This document shows positions 41,116 to 50,905 of a stretch of 64,000 nucleotides of DNA, piece by piece. The notes under the pieces are model-generated. The model searched no databases and was not told where the DNA came from. It saw nothing but the letters and a program-made list of their open reading frames with translations. Source of the DNA: Callorhinus ursinus (lineage: Eukaryota > Chordata > Mammalia > Carnivora > Otariidae). The translations under genes and the position numbers were made by a program. Numbering within the stretch: position 1 is the first letter of the stretch; each line of letters begins with the position of its first letter. Location of the stretch: NCBI RefSeq assembly GCF_003265705.1, contig NW_020312935.1, positions 4,638,386-4,702,385 on the forward strand. Reading direction: 5' to 3'.

Positions 41116-42894
41116 GCCCCTACTCCTGCTCCCTGGATCCTACTTGGAATGCTGAGGCCCCTGATGATCCCTGGTCCTTCTCAGCCCCAAAGGAGCCTCA
41201 TTCCGTGCTCGGGCCCCCTTCCTCTGCCCCCGTGCCCCCTCTGCTGCCCCCACACAGCCTTAGCCACTGATCCCGTTTGCCTTCCGGCCCAGATCCAGAT
41301 TTGAAGACCATCTATCCAAATCGCGGCAGTTCCCACAGTGTGGCCCATGGGTCCCAGGGTGGGCCTGGTGAGGGCGCTCCTACGGTCAAGGATATCTCCC
41401 AGATCAACCCCCCCAGGTGATCACAGGATCACAGGATCACTGCTCACCTGGGCCTCTCTGAGGCTCCCCGCAGTCCCGCAGTCCTGCGATGACGAAGGTT
41501 TGTTCAGGAGCTAACAGGATGGCTGAGACGGGGAGGGACTTAACGGCCCACAATCCTCCTCAGCACTACCCCTACCCACTCAGACCCGGAAACAGTGGCG
41601 TCTTATCCGTCCAGATTGCCATCCTCAGGAGCCGCTTAAGGACATAGGGAAATGATAGAACTACCATAGGGAAAAGGCAAGGTTTGTCTTCTTGGGTGGA
41701 GGGGCAGGTACCCTTTCATTGCCAGTGATGCTCTTTTTTTTCCCCCCCGACATCTTCAGGACCCTGGTCTCTTACCCCTCGGTCTATTAAAGGATCTGAT
41801 GCCATCATATATGCTGAACCGTACGTGATCGATAAGACTCCAACATACCACTGCTCAAAGCTTGTTGTTCCTGCTTTGCTCCTCTACCCTCAGCCTACAT
41901 CCATTTTCTGTCCCTCTCTGTCCCTGGGACTCTGGCCCCTCGGGGCCTCCCTCACCCTCTGGCTTCCAGGGCCGGGTGGGGGAGTGGCTGGCCAGTGGGG
42001 GGCACTGCGGGGAGAGCTGAGGGCAGGGGAGGTGCACATCACTGGCCAGTGGCTGTCTCTCCACAGCCTCAGTCCTCCACAGCTCATTTTTACCAGGCTC
42101 CCTTTGGCCCTTCCACCCTAGGGTGCTACCCACTGCCTGCCGCCAAACATCCCGGGGCACCTCACCATCCCTGCTGGCTCCTTCCATCCTGCCCACTTCA
42201 CTGTCAACAGTCCTGTCACTGTCTTCTTTTATTTTAATTTGCAGTTAAACCCTTTTGAGTCTGCCTTCTGTTTTCTTGCTAGGATTCTGACCAAACAGAA
42301 AGGTGCATTTTTTACCAAGCACAGGGTCCCAGTTTGGTTTAAGCCAAAGCAATGAAGCTCTAACAGTAGAATGGGGGACTGGACGGAGCCCAGAGAGAGA
42401 GAGAAGGTATTTTTGAGGGGGGAAGGGTGCCAGTGTTTCTCGGTGCCTTGAAATCCAACTACATCAAGGCCTGCCTAGGAGTTCGCGTCTCATTTTACTC
42501 TCCTCAGCCGTCCGGAACTCGGGATTGTGGGAATCAAGGACAACCGAGACCAGACCCCATGTCCCAGAACCTCACACTCAGGGACACTCCGGCGGAGCAG
42601 GATGAAAGGCCTGGAATGGAATTGAATGTGACAGGCAGCCAAGCAGGGCAGAGCCGCAGAGATAAGGGCCTAATCAGAGTTCAGACAGAGAACAGAGGCA
42701 GAATGGCAGGTGGAGGCTTTGTTCCAACGCTGGGGACCTGGGAGGACCCCGCAGGGCGGGGGAGAAGGTCACATGGGACCTTGGAGCACTGCAATGCAGC
42801 CCCATCAGCAGCCTCAGCCCAGAAGCCAGAGCAGGCCCATTTCTGCAGCCTCTTTGAGGCCCAAGTGGTTTTATTTGCTCCTCCTCTGGGTTCT
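41116..42894. other. GC-richer interval without named repeats
   Basis: About 1.8 kb. A small cluster of tcacagga direct repeats inside an 8-bp inverted pair (ccaggtga…tcacctgg) lies at 41413-41452. Open frames up to 161 codons occur on both strands with no domain. Possible L2 sequence in 41870-42240 ('catttctgtccctctctg'-like CT-rich text) is not assigned. Confidence 0.4.
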
Positions 42895-43115
42895 TACTGC
42901 GCATCTACTTGACTCGAGCAGCTCCCACGGATCCAGCGCTTGCCCTGCGCACGAGCTCGTTCGATCCTCCCAACCACCCTGTGGGTGGGCGTTATTCAGC
43001 CCTTTTTATAGCTAAGGAAAGTGAGGCTCAGTCCAAGTGCCTGGCCCACAAATTTATAAATAGACACCGAAGGAACCAGAATTTGAATCCAGACTGCCAG
43101 GCTCCGAAATGCACT
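42895..43115 (-). mobile_element. MIR, antisense
   Basis: 'gatcctcccaaccaccctgt', 'tagctaaggaaagtgaggct' and 'ccagaatttgaatccagact', in antisense order. Confidence 0.85.
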
Positions 43116-43154
43116 CTCTCGAGCACTGGTTTATCCACTGTGATTTCTAACTCC

Positions 43155-43385
43155 AATGGTTACAGCAGCATCTACAACGGGTCAAGGGTGGTGCTGAGCA
43201 CTTTGGACGGAGCCTTCACAGCACCCCCCTGAGGTAGGTCCTAGTATTTCCCGGTACTTTCCAGAAGACGACACTGTCCCACCAAGAGGGTGACATCACT
43301 CTCTCCAGGGCCCCCAGCCAGGTCATGGTGCAGCCAGGGTTTGAACCCAGGAGACCAACTCCAAGTTCATGCCTCCAGCCAAGAC
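43155..43385 (-). mobile_element. MIR, antisense, second adjacent copy
   Basis: 'ccccctgaggtaggtcctag', 'cagccagggtttgaacccag' and 'gagaccaactccaagttc'. Lies 40 bases from the previous MIR in the same orientation. Confidence 0.7.
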
Positions 43386-43429
43386 ATTCCTCCAGAGCAG
43401 AGCCTAAATTATCTTTTTTTTTTTTTTAA

Positions 43430-43660
43430 CAGATCTTATTTTGTAGAAGGGTTTTAGATTTACAGAAAAATTATGAAGATAATTCAAAGAGTTTCCTAAA
43501 TACTCTGGCTAGGACTTTTCAATACCATGCTGAATAAAAGTGGCGAGAGTGGGAATCCCTGTCTTGTTCCTGATCTTAGAAGAAAAGCTCTCAGCTTTCA
43601 CTGTTGCGTACGATGTTAGCTGTCGGCTTGTCACAGATAGCTTTTATTTATTTTTTTTAA
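43430..43660 (-). mobile_element. LINE-1 fragment, antisense
   Basis: 'gttttagatttacagaaaaa' then 'cataccatgctgaataaaag'-like text, 'gagagtgggaatccctgtct' and 'gttagctgtcggcttgtca', the antisense ORF2 phrases. 43430-43490 belongs to the same 3'-end class as 3190. Confidence 0.75.
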
Positions 43661-43842
43661 GTTTTTTTTAAGATTTTTTATTTCTTTATTTGTGGGGGGG
43701 GGGATTGAACCCAAGGGGGGGGGGGGAGCAGCAGAGGGAGAAGCAGGCTCCCCGCTGAGCAAGGAGCCGGACACATGACTCGATGGGATCATGACCTGAG
43801 CCAAAGGCAGATGCTTAGCCAACTGAGCCATCTAGGCGCCCC
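43661..43842 (-). mobile_element. Can-SINE, minus strand, with two long G-runs
   Basis: agattttttatttctttatt start, then G10 (43694-43703), 'attgaacccaa' and G12 (43715-43726) where the consensus has an AG-rich tract. It ends gccatctaggcgcccc. Otherwise standard. Confidence 0.92.
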
Positions 43843-44160
43843 TTAAGTTTTCATTTTAATCACCCGGCTCACCACGACAAGCACACTCCTTATTCCCCAT
43901 CTCTATTTTCCCCATCCTTCCACCCGCCTCTCCTCTGGTAACCATCAGTTTATTCTCTACAGTTAGAGTTAAGAGTCTTGTTCTTGGTTTGTCTCTTTTC
44001 TTCCTTTGCTTGTTTGTTTTGTTCCTTACATTCCACATGTGAGTGAAATCATATGGTAGCTGTCTTTCTCTGACTTATTTCACTTGGCATAATACCCTCT
44101 AGCTCCATCCATGTCGTTGCAAATGGCAAGCTTTCATTCTCTTTGATGGCTGCGTAAACA
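43843..44160 (-). mobile_element. LINE-1 3' UTR (carnivore type), antisense
   Basis: 'ctctggtaaccatcagttta', 'cttacattccacatgtgagt', 'gaaatcatatggtagctgtc' and 'ctagctccatccatgtcgtt', the antisense 3' UTR of younger carnivore LINE-1. Confidence 0.85.
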
Positions 44161-44695
44161 CATGGCCTTTATTATGTTAAGGCATGGTCCCTCTATACCT
44201 GCTTTGTTGAGAGTTTTTATCATAAATGATGTTGAATTTTATCAAATGCTTTTTCTGCACTTATTTAGGGGATCCTATAACTTTCATCCTTCATCTTGTT
44301 AGTATGGTGTATCATACCGATGGATTTACCTATGGAATATGCATCCGTGGAATAAATCCCACTTGACCCACAACGTAGGATCCTTTTCATGTATTGTTCA
44401 ATGTGGTTTGTTAATATTTTGTTGACGATTTTTCTCTTCTTGTGGCAGTCGTGTCTGGTTTTGGTATCAGGGTAATGTTGGCCTCATAAAATGAGTTTGG
44501 AACTGCTCTCTCCTCTTCTGTTTTTTGGAGGAGTCTGAGAAGAACTGGTATTAACTCTTTAATTAATTCTTTAAATGCTTGGGAGTATTCACCAGTGAAG
44601 ACATCTAGCCCTAGACTTTTGTTTGTTGGAGGTTTTCGATTATGGATCCAATCTCTTGACTAATAATTGGTCTTTCAGATTTTCTATTTCTTCAA
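44161..44695 (-). mobile_element. LINE-1 ORF2 segment, antisense
   Basis: 'ggcatggtccctctatacct', 'gagtttttatcataaatgat', 'ggcctcataaaatgagtttg' and 'tcaccagtgaagacatctag'. All are internal ORF2 read in antisense. It abuts a sense-oriented LINE-1 3' UTR at about 44696. Confidence 0.88.
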
Positions 44696-44965
44696 GAAAT
44701 AAAGACAAATAATGATCTCACTCATATGTGGAATCTAAAAAATGAAAGAAACAGGGGCGCCTGGCTGGCTCAGTCGGTAGAGCATGCAACTCTTGATCTT
44801 GGGATTGTGAGTTTGAGCCCCATGTTGAGTGTGGAGATTACTTTCAAAATACATAAAAAATAAAACACACAAGCAAACCAACAATAAACCAAACTCATCA
44901 ATCCAGAAAACAGATTGGTGGTTGGCAGAGGTGGGGTTGGCAAAATAGGTGGTCAAAAGGTACTT

Positions 44966-44997
<32 letters not shown>

Positions 44998-44998
44998 A
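44696..44998 (+). mobile_element. LINE-1 3' UTR with poly-A, sense, split by a SINE
   Basis: 'gatctcactcatatgtggaa', 'tctaaaaaatgaaagaaaca', then after the SINE 'cagattggtggttggcagag' and an A-run at 44966-44998. Opposite orientation to the segment on its left. Confidence 0.85.
44754..44863 (+). mobile_element. Can-SINE, short form, in LINE-1
   Basis: ggggcgcctggctggctcag head, 'gagccccatgttgagtgtgg', 'agattactttcaaaatac'. Confidence 0.94.
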
Positions 44999-44999
44999 T

Positions 45000-45280
45000 T
45001 TCCATACACCCCAGGCCCAGTTTCCCTTACTGTTAACCTCTTACATTAGTGGGGTATATTTGTCACAATTAATGCACCAGTGTTGATATGTCATTATTCA
45101 CTAAAGTCCATAGTTGATGCCGATTTCCTCAGCCTACCTACTATCTTTTTGTGTCCCAGGATCCCATCCAGGAGACTATATTACATTTAGCCATCATGTC
45201 TTCTTAGGCTCCTCTTGGCTGTCACAGTTTCTTAGACTTTCCCTGTTTTTGATGACCTCAACAGCTTTTTAAAATTGTGG
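45000..45280 (-). mobile_element. Old LINE-1 3'-end-type repeat, antisense, second copy
   Basis: Matches 3190-3348 plus 3555-3730 in order ('tttgtcacaattaatgcacc', 'taaagtccatagttgatgcc', 'cctcttggctgtcacagttt', 'gatgacctcaacag'). This copy lacks the Can-SINE, so it shows the empty site state of the family sequence. Confidence 0.75.
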
Positions 45281-45284
45281 TTAA

Positions 45285-46265
45285 AAAGCAACACATAAAA
45301 TTTACCATCTTAACCATCCTTGAGTGTACAGTCAGTAATATTAAGTACATTCACACTGTTGTGCAATAGATCCCCCGAATGTCTTCATCTTGCAAAACTG
45401 AAACTCTATACTCATAAACAATTTTTTTTTCCAATCCCCAGCCCCGGGTAACCACCATTCTACTTTGTGTTTCTATGAATTTGACTACTTTATTTTTTTA
45501 AGTTTTTTTTTTTTTAAGTAATCTCTACCCCCCTACATGGGGCTTGAACTCACAACCCCAAGATCAAGAGTCACACGCTCTACCAACTAAACCAGCCAGG
45601 CGCCCTCTGACTACTTGAGATACTTCATTTAGATCCGGAATCATACAGTATTTACCTTTTTGTGACTGGCTTATTTCACTCATCATAATGTCAAGTTTCA
45701 TCCATGTTGTAGCACATGTCAGCCTTTCCAAGGCTGAATAATATCCCATTGTACGTATGTACGTACCACATTTTATTTATATGTTCATCCACCAACAGAC
45801 AGTTGGATTGTTTCCGCCTTTTGTCTGTTGTGAACATAAGGAATCAAGAAACCGCCATATTGTTTTCCGTAGCAGCTGTACCATTTTGCCTTCCTACCAA
45901 CACTTGTAATTCTCCAGGGCTTTTTGACAGTGGCCGTCTTAATGAAGCTGAGGTGGTATCTTACTGTGGTTTGACTTTCTTTTCCCCGATGATTGTGATG
46001 TTGAGCATCTTTCGTGTGCTATTGGCCATTTACACATCTTCTTTGGAGAAATGTCTACTTAAGTCCTTTGTCCATATTTTTATTGCTGAGCGATCAATGC
46101 ATATGTCACAGTTTATTCATCCGTTCCCCTGGAGATGGGCCTTTGGGTTGTTACTGGTCTTGGCTATTGCACATAAAGCTGCTGTAGAAGTCTTTTGTGG
46201 GTATATGTTCTCATTTCTTTTAGATAAATACTTTTTGTACTTTTGTACATTTCTGTATCTACCAG
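45285..46265 (-). mobile_element. LINE-1 3'-end, antisense, split by a SINE
   Basis: 'acataaaatttaccatctta', 'gggtaaccaccattctactt', 'gaatcatacagtatttacct', 'gctgaataatatcccattgt' and 'cggtggaaacgattgt' types, in antisense order. The long plus-strand open frame 45716-46309 (197 codons) is antisense LINE-1, not a gene. A second partial repeat of the 3' motif follows at 46090-46260. Confidence 0.9.
45491..45606 (-). mobile_element. Can-SINE, short form, minus strand, in LINE-1
   Basis: T-runs, 'taagtaatctctaccccc', 'cttgaactcacaaccccaag', end accagccaggcgccct. Flanking tgactactt at 45482-45490 and 45608-45616. Confidence 0.95.
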
Positions 46266-46979
46266 TACTTTGGCCCTATTTGGTACTCAAAAAAAGTGGC
46301 CTGAGGTAAAGTGGACTGAGTCACAGACCTAAGAGCTCTGAGGTAGTAATAATCATTTCATATAACAAAGTGCATTTCCTATAACAAAGTTTCAAAGGTG
46401 AGCATGAATGTCAATTGTAGAGGCTGAATAAAAAGAAAGGACATCTGAGGTAGAGACTCAGTGATTCTGTTAAGAATTTTGAAAAAGGATAGGCTTTGAA
46501 GAAGAGCCAAAACATGGGGACAATCAGGAAACTTCCTCCTGCAAGGCACAGAGCCTTCTCTCCCCCACGCTGACTGGCCAGGGAGTCCTGGAGGGTGTCT
46601 TGCTGGAGTCACAACAGAGAGCTCAACACGGGGGAGGCAGGCCCAGCCAGAGCAAAGATTATGATGCCCCATAGTTTGTTAGAGAGATTTTCTTGTGATG
46701 TTTTAGATGTTGCTGAGGAGCATTAATAGTCTTTGCTTTTTCCTCTCTAAATCCACTCCTGAAGTGCCATACTGAGAGAGTTTGCGCTGGCTAGGATAGC
46801 CCAGAACAGGGCACAATCCAGCAAACTTTTCTCCTTGGCTCTAGAAGATGTTTGTGTGCAGTTGGGAAACCTGAGTTTCTGCCTTTAACACGCTGTGTGT
46901 GCCCTTGTCTCCAAAGTTCCTTCCAGCTCTCAAATATTACAACTTAGCAATTATATTTTTTTCTTCAGTAAGTATTTTA
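46266..46979. other. No feature recognised
   Basis: Unique-looking 0.7 kb. A 97-codon minus frame at 46379-46672 has no recognisable domain. Confidence 0.45.
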
Positions 46980-47094
46980 TTTATTTATTTATTATTTTTT
47001 TTTTTAGTAATCGCTACACCCAATGTAGGGCTCAAACTCATCACCCTGAGATCAAGAGTCGCATGCTCTTCAGACTGAGCCAGCCAGATGCCCC
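46980..47094 (-). mobile_element. Can-SINE, short form, minus strand
   Basis: TTTA-repeat start, 'agtaatcgctacacccaatg', 'ctcaaactcatcaccctgag', end gagccagccagatgcccc. Flanks cttcagtaagtatttt and cttaagtaaatactttt suggest a diverged TSD. Confidence 0.93.
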
Positions 47095-47104
47095 TCTTAA
47101 GTAA

Positions 47105-47760
47105 ATACTTTTTTCTTATTACAGAGGTATATGTGTTCACCATAGAAAGTTAGGAAAATATAATAAGGGAACAGAAGAACATATAAGATCACTCATAATT
47201 TCAGCACCCAGTGCTACTCTTATTAACACACACTCATGCATATGAAAATATGTGTTGGGTGCCTGCCATGTACTGAGCAGTTTGAAATACACCTATCTAG
47301 GCTATTTATATTTATGTTTTAATGAGATCATCCTGCTTTGTAACCTGCCTTTCCCTCAACAGACAGTTGTGAACATATTGCCATGTCTGTATATATTTTC
47401 CTACAACGTTTCAGGTTTTCATTAGTAAACACGCTCAGAGCTAGATTTTGAACAAAGTCATAACCATTTTTTTTAAAAGATTTTATTTATTTGACAGAGA
47501 GAGACATAGCAAGAGAGGGAACACAAGCAGGGGGAGCGGGAGAGGGAGAAGCAGGCTTCCCGCTGAGCAGGGAGCGCGATGCGGGGCTCGATCCCAGGAC
47601 CCCGGGATCATGACCTGAGCCGAAGGCAGACGTTTTTTAAAGACTGAGCCACCCAGGCGCCCCAAGTCATAACCATTTTTTTAAGACAATTCCTAGAGGT
47701 GGAATTACTAAATCAATTAGTAATCACGCTTATGTGTCTGGGCAATGCCAAGTGGTCTGT
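47105..47760 (-). mobile_element. Old LINE-1 3'-region fragment, antisense, split by a SINE
   Basis: 'ttcaccatagaaagttagga', 'cataatttcagcacccagtg' and 'gacagttgtgaacatattgc' before the SINE, and 'cctagaggtggaattactaa' after it, in antisense order. Confidence 0.65.
47474..47663 (-). mobile_element. Can-SINE, long form, minus strand
   Basis: Near-consensus, end gccacccaggcgcccc. A 19-bp TSD aagtcataaccattttttt at 47455-47473 and 47664-47682. Confidence 0.97.
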
Positions 47761-47819
47761 GTCCCCAGCCTTTCCTTATGTCCTTCCCCTCACACGTACA
47801 CAGTGAACAGGGTTACAAC

Positions 47820-48015
47820 TGTGCTGTCCCTTAGAGCAGGCACTAGATACGTGCGGCCATGTAGATTTAAGTTAAAATTAATTAAAATAATATAAACGAT
47901 TCAGGTCCTCAACTGCACGAGCCACACTGCAAGCACTCAACAGACGTATGTAACTAATGGTTACTGCAATAATTCAGAAAACATTTCCATCATCACACAA
48001 AGTGCTATTGGACAT
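47820..48015 (-). mobile_element. hAT-Charlie-like MER element, shortened copy
   Basis: Starts 'ctgtgctgtcccttagagca' and ends 'gtgctattggacatcactgg'. These are the two termini of the same family as 14492-14925, with a shortened interior. Confidence 0.65.
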
Positions 48016-48302
48016 CACTGGTCCGGAACAATGTTCAATTGAACCGTTATTATTTTCAGGTGGAGAGATTTGGGGGAATTTTCCTTCTTATTGTATTTCT
48101 TGGCCCCAATATAGAGCATTTATCAATGACTCTTCTATATTTATTATGTTTAAAAGCTTCTTCCCTTCGGAGGGCTATACCTCATTTCCACTAGCCACCT
48201 GTGGATGTTTGATTATGGGAAATCTCCAGAGCCCTTATGTTGGGTCACTGGTTTGAATTCAAAATTCCTTCCTGGAGATGGAGCTCAAAAAAGGTGTATT
48301 AA
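48016..48302. other. No feature recognised
   Basis: Short unique-looking interval before a Can-SINE. Confidence 0.4.
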
Positions 48303-48498
48303 AGGGCGCCTGGGTGGCTCAGTTGGTTGGGCGACTGCCTTCGGCTCAGGTCATGATCCTGGAGTCCCGGGATCGAGTCCCGCGTCGGGCTCCCTGCTCT
48401 GCGGGGAGTCTGCTTCTCCCTCTGACCCTCTTCCCTCTCGTGCTCTCTATCTCTCATTCTCTCTCTCTCAAATAAATAATAAAATCTTTAAAAAAAAA
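48303..48498 (+). mobile_element. Can-SINE, young subfamily copy 3
   Basis: Perfect 16-bp TSD aaaaaaggtgtattaa at 48287-48302 and 48499-48514. Shares gcgactgcc, gatcctggagtcccgggatc and gaccctcttccctctcgtgc with copies 3349 and 26311. Its CpG sites are largely intact. Confidence 0.98.
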
Positions 48499-48527
48499 AA
48501 AAAAGGTGTATTAAGAATCTTTATATA

Positions 48528-48653
48528 GGGGCGCCTGAGTGGCTTAGTCGGTTAAGCTCAGCCTGAAGCCTGTTTAAGATTCTCTCTCTCTTCCTCTCCC
48601 TCTGTGCCCCTCCCCGCCCCTGCTCACATGTACTCTCTCTCTCTTTCTAAAAA
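48528..48653 (+). mobile_element. Can-SINE, internally deleted
   Basis: ggggcgcctgagtggcttag head, then directly 'aagctcagcctgaagcctgt' and a CT-rich tract to AAAAAAGAATAT. The central core is missing. It lies only 13 bases past the TSD of the previous copy. Confidence 0.92.
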
Positions 48654-48654
48654 A

Positions 48655-48850
48655 GAATATATAAATTTATGTATATATGCATAAAGAAATTCTGGAAGGA
48701 TACCTAAAAAATTAGAAACATTACTTACCTATAGCATGGGGAGTGGGTGTCTCTGCAGATGAGGACAGGAATGGGAAAATTTCCTGTGTGGATGTATCAC
48801 CTATTTAAAAATAGATTAAAAATAAATTTAAGATACATCCTTTTAATAGC
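48655..48850 (+). mobile_element. LINE-1 3'-end fragment, sense
   Basis: 'ttctggaaggatacctaaaa', 'aattagaaacattacttacc', 'catggggagtgggtgtctct' follow sense LINE-1 3' UTR order. Confidence 0.7.
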
Positions 48851-49854
48851 ACGCAATTGTAAAAAATATGGTAGGCAGTGAAATTCCTTTCCCTGAAGGT
48901 TATTGGCAGGTTAATAAGAATCCTTCCAGACTTGGGTCTGTTATAGACAATCACATATGATAGCTTTATTGTATAAATGGCTGGTGTGTTCTCATTCCTT
49001 AGAAACCACCAGAGTCCTGCCTCCCTTCCTGGTAATAAGAGCTAGAAAAAGGGCTTCTGAAGCTCCGGGACTTCCCACCGCCCCCTCACCTCTCCAGGTG
49101 GCCCTTGCTAACACTCGATGTCTCCTTTGAAAGCCCTTGTGTCAGACCCGTTTCCAGGTGACTGCAGAGCTGGTGCCAGGCATTAGGCAGCTGTGGAGGT
49201 TTCCAGGTGGGTTTGCCCCACTGACCTTACAGACTCAGACCCTTTGCTTCTCACCCTCTCCCTTCCTCAGGCGTCTCTTTGTGCACACCTTTCCAAGGCA
49301 CTGTGGGTGAAGGGAGTGAAGAGTGTTTCCACAGGACCGGGTGGAGCCCTGGTGTGTGAAAGAGGCAGGGACACGGGGCACGAGTCCCCTCCAGGTCCCC
49401 TGTCCTCCAGGAGACTGGTAACAGTCCGTTAACCTACTGCTCTTGTGCAAGCTCAGTTCCATAGCCACTCCCAACCCCCGCCTTGCTGGACACATTCCTG
49501 AACCTTTCTTATGTCTTTGCATTTCTGTGATGGGTTTGCCACATTGACCCTGGAGAGTCCATCCTCCACTCCTTCCCTGGGTGTGTCATGGTCCCTATCT
49601 TTGCTAGGTTGGGGAGTGAGTGAGTAAGGGACATTTCCAGAGGACTGAATGGGCCTGGAGTCAGTGTAGGAAGGAGGTGGGGACATATGGTGTGAGTCAT
49701 CCACAGTGTCTCTGATGCTCCTGGAATTCACCGCCCGGTACCAGGACCAAATAGAGAAATCCCAGTTGTGGTGAGTGGTATGCCCCCGCCCTGAGAGGCC
49801 CAGTAACTGGTCTAGCTTCAAAGCCTGTTCTCCTGACCACACAAGACTGAAACC
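48851..49854. other. Unique-looking, no Can-SINE
   Basis: About 1 kb, moderately GC-rich. Minus-strand frames of 95 and 129 codons (49235-49842) show no known domain. Confidence 0.45.
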
Positions 49855-50086
49855 AGCAAATCCGTAGAGACAGAAAGTAGATTAGTGGTTGCCAGGGACT
49901 AGGGTTGGGGGGATGGGAAGTGACTCTTAATGGGTACGGGGCTTCTTTTTGGAGTGATGAAAATGTTCTGGAATTGGGACTGTGGTGGCAGTTGCTCTGT
50001 GAATATACTAAAAATCACTGAAGTATACACTTTAAAAGGGTGAATTTTATGAAATGTGAATCGTATCTCAATAAAAAATCGATTCA
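49855..50086 (+). mobile_element. LINE-1 3' UTR end, sense
   Basis: 'agattagtggttgccaggga', 'gagtgatgaaaatgttctgg' and 'cactttaaaagggtgaattt', then 'tatctcaataaaaaatc', the complete 3' end of an old LINE-1. It serves as the landing site of the tRNA fragment. Confidence 0.92.
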
Positions 50087-50123
50087 TCCCTGGTGGTCTG
50101 GTGGTTAGGATTCGGTGTTCTCA
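50087..50123 (+). pseudogene. Retro-inserted 5' half of tRNA-Glu
   Basis: The 37 bases match nucleotides 1-37 of mammalian tRNA-Glu at 34 positions: acceptor 5' strand, D arm and anticodon 5' stem. The three changes (14, 30, 32) are all transitions. The match starts at tRNA base 1 and stops in the anticodon loop. There is no 3' half, no B box and no A-tail. Flanks 50068-50086 and 50121-50139 share 16 of 19 bases (tcaataaaaaatc core), overlapping the last tRNA bases by three. It looks like a retroposed tRNA half without poly-A. Not a functional tRNA gene. Confidence 0.82.
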
Positions 50124-50139
50124 ATAAAAAATCAGTTTA

Positions 50140-50465
50140 GGGGTTTGCAAATCTACTGAGATCCAATTGACATGCAATAAAACGCAAGCATTTCATGGTA
50201 GAGTTCAATGATTTTTGGCAAAGACACTGTGCCACCATCACTCTCATCAAAATATAGAACCTGTCCATCACCCTAAAACGTTCCCCTTTGCCCCTTCAGG
50301 ATTTTTTTCAACAAAGATGAATAGAGTACAGACTATCAGAATTCATCACACACAGTAAGGGTATTACTTCATAAAATGGACGTTTCCGCTCATTTAAAGA
50401 TATATACACACGCATAAGGTTGTGATGTGGGCCGCCGTCAAAAAAATGTAAAAGTTCCCACAGAA
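50140..50465 (-). mobile_element. LINE-1 3'-end fragment, antisense
   Basis: 'tactgagatccaattgacat', 'gtgccaccatcactctcatc' and 'gttcccctttgccccttcag' are antisense LINE-1 3' UTR. It faces the sense LINE-1 end at 49855-50086. Confidence 0.8.
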
Positions 50466-50504
50466 ACATGAAGTACCATGCAACGCTTGGTGGTGGTGGT
50501 AGAA

Positions 50505-50705
50505 GGTGCTAAGTACTCGCTCTGACGGTCACTATGTGCTGAGAATTCTGCCAAGCACTTAGCAGGCATCATCTCATTTAATCCTTCCAACCACCATCTA
50601 CCTGTGTCTCATCACATCATTCCACAGATGAGGAAACCAAGGCTTCACTACCTGCGCTGGGAGCTGCTTCTATCTGATTCCAAAACGTACTGTCCTTAAT
50701 GCCCT
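50505..50705 (-). mobile_element. MIR, antisense
   Basis: 'gccaagcacttagcaggcat', 'catctcatttaatccttcca' and 'cagatgaggaaaccaaggct', in antisense order. Confidence 0.88.
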
Positions 50706-50764
50706 GGTTTCCTCTTGATGGGCTTATGACGCCCGCTGAAATGTCAAAGCCTGGAGGATACAGG

Positions 50765-50905
50765 CAGTATCCGTCAGTCAGCCTCAGTTAATTCACTCGA
50801 GCACAAAGTACTGAGAGTTAAAAAGACACAGTCCTCCCTCCATGGAGCTTGCAGCCCAGTAGGGAGCATCTACCAGACAGCTAAAAGCACCAAAGAGAAG
50901 TCCAC
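50765..50905 (-). mobile_element. L2-like fragment, antisense
   Basis: 'cagttaattcactcgagcac' and 'cctccatggagcttgcagcc' plus 'cagtagggagcatctaccag' resemble the antisense L2-like class seen at 61865. Weak. Confidence 0.45.

Noticed and set aside
45716..46309. 197-codon plus-strand open frame, hydrophobic
   Set aside because: The DNA is antisense LINE-1 3' region in correct order; hydrophobic frames are common there because it is T-rich.
50087..50123. Functional tRNA-Glu gene
   Set aside because: Only the 5' half is present: no anticodon 3' stem, variable loop, T arm, B box or terminator follows.
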